From contig CP117875.1 of NCBI GenBank assembly GCA_028736075.1, positions 3,968,001-4,032,000 on the forward strand: DNA of 64,000 nt, in the 5' to 3' direction. Below are positions 59,373 to 64,000 of this stretch, in pieces. The stretch is from Chryseobacterium sp. KACC 21268 (lineage in GTDB: Bacteria > Bacteroidota > Bacteroidia > Flavobacteriales > Weeksellaceae). Under the pieces are notes generated by a model. That model was not told the origin of the DNA. It ran no database searches and saw only the letters and a program-made list of their open reading frames with translations. Each line of letters opens with the position of its first letter. Position 1 is the stretch's first letter. Made by a program: the position numbers and the translations under genes.

Positions 59373-60314
59373 TTACTTTCTGATGAGTTTATTCGTCAAA
59401 GTAATATTGGAAGATGTTTTTGTTTTAATGATATAAACACCTTTAGCCAAATCCTGAACTTCCACTTTTGACCGATCACCGTTTAAAGTTTTTACCAGTT
59501 TACCACTCGCATCGAATATATTGACAGAGACAATTTTCATCGATCCCATATTCTGATATTCGAAATGATCTTGAGCTGGATTTGGATAGATGTCAACTTT
59601 CGATTTTGGGTTGGCATCAGCAACATTCAGGAAGTCACATTCTGCCTCCAACTCGTACAAACACTCCTGATTGATCAGCTGAAACCAGTCAAAAGTATCA
59701 CTTCCCATAGCCAGACTTTCTCCTACGACACCTTCGCCGGTATCATAATGCGCCGTTGAGGACCACGCGTTGGCATCAGATTTTGTGCTCATCCAGATTC
59801 TTCCGTCCGACATCGTTCCGTTCAAAACAATTGGTGTGTTTAGTTTAATTTTGATTTTTCTGATGACAAATTCGTGCAAAGGCTCATAACCTACTTCCTC
59901 AAAGGATTCAATACTGCTGTCGGTCACAGATAGGATTTGTTGACCAGGAACATTTCTTCTTGGGTCTTCGGGATCTTCTGGCGTAGAAAGCGTGTTGTCA
60001 TAGAACAAAAAATTCACAAACGTTGGCGGCAACTTACTCGCCAAGGTCACGACAATGCTGTTGATCTTGATGGTTTGGTTCGTTGCGATTGGAATGTCCA
60101 CTGCTGCTTTTTGTCCGCCAGCGCCGATGATGAAAACACCGTTCTCTTCCTCCGTATCATTAATGACCACGGTGTTGCACGTTTCTGCCTTAAAAGCTGT
60201 TTTAATTGGCGTGCTTCTAGGTGTAGAATCCGAGAAGGATTTCCCGTAACCCAAGCTTTGAGAATAGACCACCATCGAACCTAAAGCCGATAGAAAAAAT
60301 ACAATTTTCTTCAT
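59373..60314 (-). CDS. T9SS type A sorting-domain protein
   Basis: 313 aa from MKKIVFFLSALGSMVVYSQ (signal peptide). The body (about 45-225) is a beta-sandwich-like region with four cysteines (ETCNTVV, NQECLYELEAECDF) and AIATNQTIKINSIVVTLASK. The last 75 residues (VDIYPNPAQDHFEY to LTNKLIRK) are the type A sorting domain. No catalytic motif is visible; it is probably a surface or secreted structural or binding protein. Confidence 0.85.
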   Translation of the reverse strand: MKKIVFFLSALGSMVVYSQSLGYGKSFSDSTPRSTPIKTAFKAETCNTVVINDTEEENGVFIIGAGGQKAAVDIPIATNQTIKINSIVVTLASKLPPTFVNFLFYDNTLSTPEDPEDPRRNVPGQQILSVTDSSIESFEEVGYEPLHEFVIRKIKIKLNTPIVLNGTMSDGRIWMSTKSDANAWSSTAHYDTGEGVVGESLAMGSDTFDWFQLINQECLYELEAECDFLNVADANPKSKVDIYPNPAQDHFEYQNMGSMKIVSVNIFDASGKLVKTLNGDRSKVEVQDLAKGVYIIKTKTSSNITLTNKLIRK

Positions 60315-60492
60315 AATTAATTTTTTAAGATTTAATAAAATTTTTTGCGATAATCTTATCAATCAGAAATATTTTTTATTTCATTGATGAAGTAAATGTA
60401 TATACTTTAAGAATCAAAAAAAAGCTTTTGTCTTCCAAAATATCATATTTCAAAAGTAAAAAATGAATATTAAAATTCAGAAAATCAGATTA

Positions 60493-62058
60493 TTAAATAT
60501 TTTGACATTTCTTTTCGGCTTCACGGAGAAATGAGGATGGAGAAATCCCAGTGACATTTTTAAAGACCGTTGTGAACGAACTATGGGAAGAAAAACCGGC
60601 TTCTTCTGCCAGATAACTTATTTTATAATTAAGGAATTCCGGACGTTCGAGAATCTGTTTGCAGATATAATTAATTCGAAGCTTGTTCAGATAATTATTG
60701 AAGTTTTTCTCTTTGTGTTTCTTGATGGTTTCGGAAAGATAAGTTGGATTGGTTTTGAACATTACCGCCAGACTTGCAACCGTCAGCTTTTGATTTGTGA
60801 ATTTCGCCGATGCTTCAAATTTTTCCAACTTTTCCAAAATCATTGTTTCCGCAGAACTTGGAACAGAAAATGGTATTTTTTCTTTCTCCTCAATTTCTGG
60901 CTGAGTGATTTCTTCAAGCTTGAAAGCCTTCTCTTCTTTTTCAAGATTGGAAATAAAATTCTGGTAAAGAAGTTTCTCTTTTTTTCTCTTTTGATTAATG
61001 TAAAAAATAGAGATTCCACCAATGAGCATTAAAAATCCACAACCAATTATCAACAGTTGATTATGCCCTTCTTTGTCAGAAATCTTATCCATAAGACTCT
61101 TCTGCTCGATTGTCACCGCCGTATTGATGGCTTTCAGATTATTGTCTTTCACATCAGGCTCAAGTTCCAAAAGCTTTTCAGAATATTCGATGTATTTTTC
61201 TTTGTCATTTAAAGTTTTATAAGCTGCGATAAGCTTTTTGTACATATCAGCTTTGAGACGATTATCCTTAAAAGCATCTTCTTTCAAAACGATTTCCAAA
61301 GAATCAATTGCTTTTTGATTTTCATTTTTATCGATATAAACTTTTGCTAAAGTATTATAAATGAAATATTTAAACTCTTTATTTTCCGTATCACGAATCG
61401 CCAAGGCTTTATTAAGGAAATATTCCGCCGAATCATTTTGTTTGAGATAAGCGTAGGAAACGCCCATATTGTAAAACGCTCTTCTGAATTGAAAAATGTT
61501 CTTTTTGTTTGGATTTCCAATGTTTCCTAAAAACTTTAAAGCTTTTTGATAATCTTTTTTTGCGACCAGAAAATTCTCTTTGTCGGCTTCAAGATTTCCA
61601 TATTCGATGTATAATCTGGCCGTGAGGAAATTCTTTTCGTAACCATTCGGCAATTTATCAACCTGCTGTTTCGATAAATCCAAGTAAGGTTTTATTTTAT
61701 CCGGAAAATTCAAAAAAGAATATTGATTGGCGATAGAACCATAGATTTTCGCTTTCAGTTTGGTGTCATCTAATTTTTCAGCAATTTCTTTCGCTTTGAA
61801 AAGCATTTCCGTTGACTTTGCAAAATCTGGTTTTTTGATTTTCAGATATGCATCCGCCATTTTCATTCGGACTTCATATTTGGCTTCTTCTGAGATTGGC
61901 TGCTCGAGCTTTTTGAGACTTTGATTAAGAATTGATTCTGGCGAAATTTTACTTCTGTCCAAAGTCTCGGAACCAGACAAGTCTTCCTGATTTTGATTCT
62001 GTGCAGAACAAAACAACATCAAACAAAAGGTCATCGAAAAAATTAGAAAACGAGCCAA
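60493..62058 (-). CDS. TPR-containing membrane regulator with AraC-type HTH
   Basis: 521 aa. TTG start at 62058 with a good signal segment (FLIFSMTFCLMLF); an ATG at 62034 is an alternative. TPR repeats fill about 50-310. One membrane span lies about 337-355 (LLIIGCGFLMLIGGISIFYI). The C-terminal AraC HTH is about 415-518 (TVASLAVMFKTNPTYLSETI, ISYLAEEAGFSSHSSFTTVF). Periplasmic TPRs joined to a cytoplasmic AraC domain form a one-component membrane sensor typical of Bacteroidota. Neighbouring T9SS genes are possible targets. Confidence 0.9.
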   Translation of the reverse strand: MARFLIFSMTFCLMLFCSAQNQNQEDLSGSETLDRSKISPESILNQSLKKLEQPISEEAKYEVRMKMADAYLKIKKPDFAKSTEMLFKAKEIAEKLDDTKLKAKIYGSIANQYSFLNFPDKIKPYLDLSKQQVDKLPNGYEKNFLTARLYIEYGNLEADKENFLVAKKDYQKALKFLGNIGNPNKKNIFQFRRAFYNMGVSYAYLKQNDSAEYFLNKALAIRDTENKEFKYFIYNTLAKVYIDKNENQKAIDSLEIVLKEDAFKDNRLKADMYKKLIAAYKTLNDKEKYIEYSEKLLELEPDVKDNNLKAINTAVTIEQKSLMDKISDKEGHNQLLIIGCGFLMLIGGISIFYINQKRKKEKLLYQNFISNLEKEEKAFKLEEITQPEIEEKEKIPFSVPSSAETMILEKLEKFEASAKFTNQKLTVASLAVMFKTNPTYLSETIKKHKEKNFNNYLNKLRINYICKQILERPEFLNYKISYLAEEAGFSSHSSFTTVFKNVTGISPSSFLREAEKKCQNI

Positions 62059-62074
62059 CTTCAGATTTTATACT

Positions 62075-62082
62075 CAAATTTA
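62075..62082 (-). promoter_or_regulatory. -7 box for the TPR/AraC gene
   Basis: TAAATTTG on the minus strand, full consensus, 16 bases before the TTG start and 40 before the ATG. Confidence 0.45.
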
Positions 62083-62173
62083 TAAATAAAAAATACGATT
62101 TGAAATATTAAGAAATTGAGATGATAGAAAAAACGTTACCAAATTGACAATCATTTGAAAGCAAAAAATCAAA

Positions 62174-62232
62174 TTATCGGAAATTTTGTCGTTCTCATTT
62201 TAATTAAAATTCAATTATTCGGAAATTTTGTC
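62174..62232. repeat. Direct repeat in the clpB / AraC intergenic region
   Basis: CGGAAATTTTGTC at 62178-62190 and again at 62220-62232, in the larger contexts TCAAATTATCGG and TCAATTATTCGG. The copies are 42 bases apart, about four helical turns, between the divergent 62058 and 62444 genes. Confidence 0.5.
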
Positions 62233-62302
62233 TGATAATTTTAAAAATTCAACAAAAGAATACTTTTTGCGATAAGCTATTCGAATTAAATGATTGATAA
62301 AG

Positions 62303-62344
62303 CATTAAGAAAGCTAACCTCAAAATTACTTTCTTAATGTTTTT
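62303..62344 (+). terminator. Terminator-like hairpin upstream of clpB
   Basis: Stem CATTAAGAAAG / CTTTCTTAATG with a 15-base loop and a T-run on the plus strand. No plus-strand gene precedes it, so it may end a small RNA or act in the clpB leader. Confidence 0.5.
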
Positions 62345-62401
62345 TAAAAATAAAAATCATCTTTTCAAAACTCAAAATTGAATAAAATTTGATGCTATTT
62401 T

Positions 62402-62442
62402 AAAATCAATTATCATCTATCAACCATCAATTATAATAAAGA
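62402..62442. repeat. ATCAATTATCA-type spacer repeat before clpB
   Basis: ATCAATTATCATCTATCAACC and ATCAATTATAA units directly before the clpB start, matching the type seen upstream of the 15646 and 17563 genes. Confidence 0.45.
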
Positions 62443-62443
62443 T

Positions 62444-64000
62444 ATGAACTTAAACCAATATACCGTAAAATCACAGGAAGCCATCCAGGCCGCTCAGCAA
62501 GTGGCAATGGAATTTGGCAATCAGCAGATAGAACCACAACATTTACTGGAAGGAATCTTTCAGGTAGATGAAAATATATCGCCTTTCTTATTGAAAAAAT
62601 CTGAAGCAGACGCAAATTTAGTAAGAGAGCGAAACAGAGAAAATTTAGAAAGACTTCCGAAAGTACAGGGAGGGAATATTTATCTTTCAAATTCAGCAAA
62701 CAAAGTTCTGTTGGACGCACCGAATATTGCCAAGAAAATGGGCGATGAATTTGTAACGATTGAACATTTATGGCTTTCGCTTTTAGAAACTAATTCAGAA
62801 GTTTCAAAAACGCTGAAAGATATGGGCGTAACCAAAAGTCTTTTGGAAGGTGGAATAAAAGAATTAAGAAAAGGCTCGAAAGCCACTTCTGCAAGTTCGG
62901 AAGAGACGTATCAATCCTTAAATAAATATGCTAAAAACTTTAATGAATTAGCAGCAGAAGGAAAACTCGACCCGGTTATCGGACGTGATGAAGAAATCAG
63001 AAGGGTTTTGCAGATTTTATCGAGAAGAACTAAAAACAATCCAATTCTAATCGGTGAGCCAGGTGTCGGTAAAACGGCGATTGCAGAAGGAATTGCACAC
63101 AGAATTATCAGCGGTGATATTCCTGAAAATTTGCAGGATAAAACTTTGTACTCTTTGGATATGGGTGCTTTGATTGCCGGTGCAAAATACAAAGGGGAAT
63201 TTGAAGAAAGGTTGAAATCTGTTGTGAATGAAGTCATCAAATCAGACGGACAAATCATTCTTTTCATCGATGAAATCCACACTTTGGTGGGAGCAGGCGG
63301 TGGAGAAGGTGCAATGGATGCTGCAAATATCCTAAAACCTGCTTTGGCAAGAGGAGAACTGAGAGCCATCGGTGCAACCACTTTGAATGAATATCAAAAA
63401 TATTTTGAAAAAGATAAAGCGTTAGAAAGACGTTTCCAGAAAGTAATGGTGGAAGAACCTGATACTGAATCGGCAATTTCCATTCTTCGAGGTATTAAAG
63501 ATAAATATGAAGCGCACCATAAAGTAAGAATCAAAGATGAAGCGATTATTGCGGCGGTGGAAATGTCACAAAGATATATTTCAGACCGGTTTTTACCGGA
63601 CAAAGCAATTGATTTGATTGATGAAGCTTCGGCCAAACTGAGAATGGAAATCAATTCGAAGCCTGAAGAGCTGGACGTTCTCGACAGAAAACTGATGCAA
63701 ATGGAAATTGAACTGGCTGCTATTTCGAGAGAAGGCAATCAGACGAAAATCGACCATTTGAAGGAAGATATATCAAAAATTTCTGAACAGAGAAACGAAA
63801 TCAACGCCAAATGGCTTAAAGAAAAACAAAAATCTGAAGATTTAACTTCGATTAAAAAAGATATTGAATCTCTGAAACTTGAGGCTGAAAGAGCTTCGAG
63901 AGCAGGAGATTATGCGAAAGTCGCAGAAATTCAGTACGGGAAAATCAAAGAGAAAGAAGATGCTTTGCAGAAACTCGAACTGGAAATGCAAAACCATCAG
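62444..64000 (+). CDS. clpB: ClpB disaggregase, partial (N-terminal 519 residues)
   Basis: The gene is open to the right edge, 519 codons. The N domain is 1-145 (MNLNQYTVKSQEAIQAAQQV, then NQQIEPQHLLEGIFQVDENI). AAA-1 has Walker A GEPGVGKTAIAEGIAH (near 205-220), Walker B IILFIDEIHTLVGAGGGEGA and LDPVIGRDEEIRRVLQILSR. The coiled-coil middle domain begins near 400 (KPEELDVLDRKLMQMEIELA), which separates ClpB from ClpA or ClpC. With DnaK it rescues aggregated proteins after heat stress. Confidence 0.97.
   Translation, partial: MNLNQYTVKSQEAIQAAQQVAMEFGNQQIEPQHLLEGIFQVDENISPFLLKKSEADANLVRERNRENLERLPKVQGGNIYLSNSANKVLLDAPNIAKKMGDEFVTIEHLWLSLLETNSEVSKTLKDMGVTKSLLEGGIKELRKGSKATSASSEETYQSLNKYAKNFNELAAEGKLDPVIGRDEEIRRVLQILSRRTKNNPILIGEPGVGKTAIAEGIAHRIISGDIPENLQDKTLYSLDMGALIAGAKYKGEFEERLKSVVNEVIKSDGQIILFIDEIHTLVGAGGGEGAMDAANILKPALARGELRAIGATTLNEYQKYFEKDKALERRFQKVMVEEPDTESAISILRGIKDKYEAHHKVRIKDEAIIAAVEMSQRYISDRFLPDKAIDLIDEASAKLRMEINSKPEELDVLDRKLMQMEIELAAISREGNQTKIDHLKEDISKISEQRNEINAKWLKEKQKSEDLTSIKKDIESLKLEAERASRAGDYAKVAEIQYGKIKEKEDALQKLELEMQNHQ

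Noticed and set aside
62303-62344. A heat-sensing RNA thermometer in the clpB leader
   Set aside because: The hairpin is about 100 bases from the start codon and does not cover it, and no Shine-Dalgarno is used here. Kept only as an orphan terminator.

Overview
The window is about 64 kb of AT-rich chromosome from a Flavobacteriia bacterium, most like Chryseobacterium or a close Weeksellaceae relative. Evidence: promoters of the Bacteroidota type (TAnnTTTG near -7, sometimes TTTG near -33) with almost no Shine-Dalgarno sequences; type IX secretion (T9SS) type A and type B sorting domains; the gene order rpmB-rpmG-DUF4295-ftsY; a Bacteroidota-type LptD; and an exosortase K / MSEP-CTERM pair. 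Most of the window is core genome. I see no prophage, insertion sequence or CRISPR array.

Layout. 1-3.1 kb: parA, parB and a DUF5683 gene on the minus strand, then tonB. 3.2-10.5 kb: a retropepsin/PDZ protein, a glycosyltransferase overlapping recR, folA, a glutaminyl cyclotransferase-like lipoprotein, trmB and a surface lipoprotein. 10.6-16.7 kb: a large T9SS type B protein, tsf, a paralogue of the 8.5 kb lipoprotein, a deoxynucleoside kinase and an ArsC-like protein. 16.8-21.8 kb: rpmB-rpmG-DUF4295, ftsY, a small stress membrane protein and a secreted reprolysin-like peptidase. 21.9-25.1 kb: ruvB-paiB-like-MBL-coaE operon. 25.2-31.0 kb: a polytopic membrane protein, a glycine-zipper lipoprotein, purA with an unusual leader, and asnB. 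31.1-36.1 kb: lptD-ridA-membrane protein operon, divergent amidase, an odd tRNA-Glu. 36.1-43.3 kb: a stress-flavoured cluster (DUF1826-like, Crp/Fnr regulator, PRISE-like reductase, two ferritin-like proteins, fasciclin, exported MsrB, ECF sigma and anti-sigma). 43.3-46.3 kb: rpsT with two promoters, two identical tRNA-Glu genes, a lipoprotein pair, aroQ. 46.3-54.9 kb: two same-direction operons; the upstream one carries an exosortase K / MSEP-CTERM module and a winged-helix regulator, the downstream one a phosphoesterase, a Coq4-like protein and a DUF4153/DUF4173-like protein. 55-64 kb: a thioesterase and enoyl-CoA hydratase, a second secreted reprolysin, a T9SS type A protein, a TPR/AraC regulator and the start of clpB.

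The most interesting structure is at 49.9-54.95 kb. The xrtK-MSEP-CTERM pair is bracketed by an exact 32-bp direct repeat. One copy is the start of the winged-helix gene and the other is a 10-codon broken copy of that start. The module therefore looks inserted into an older operon. The same 15-bp palindrome overlaps the promoters of this operon and of the phosphoesterase operon, which suggests one regulator for both. Other points worth a look: a 40-codon ORF overlapping a terminator in the purA leader, an ECF sigma gene without an ATG start, a tRNA-Glu with unusual bases, and a terminator touching the start codon of the 25.2 kb membrane-protein gene.
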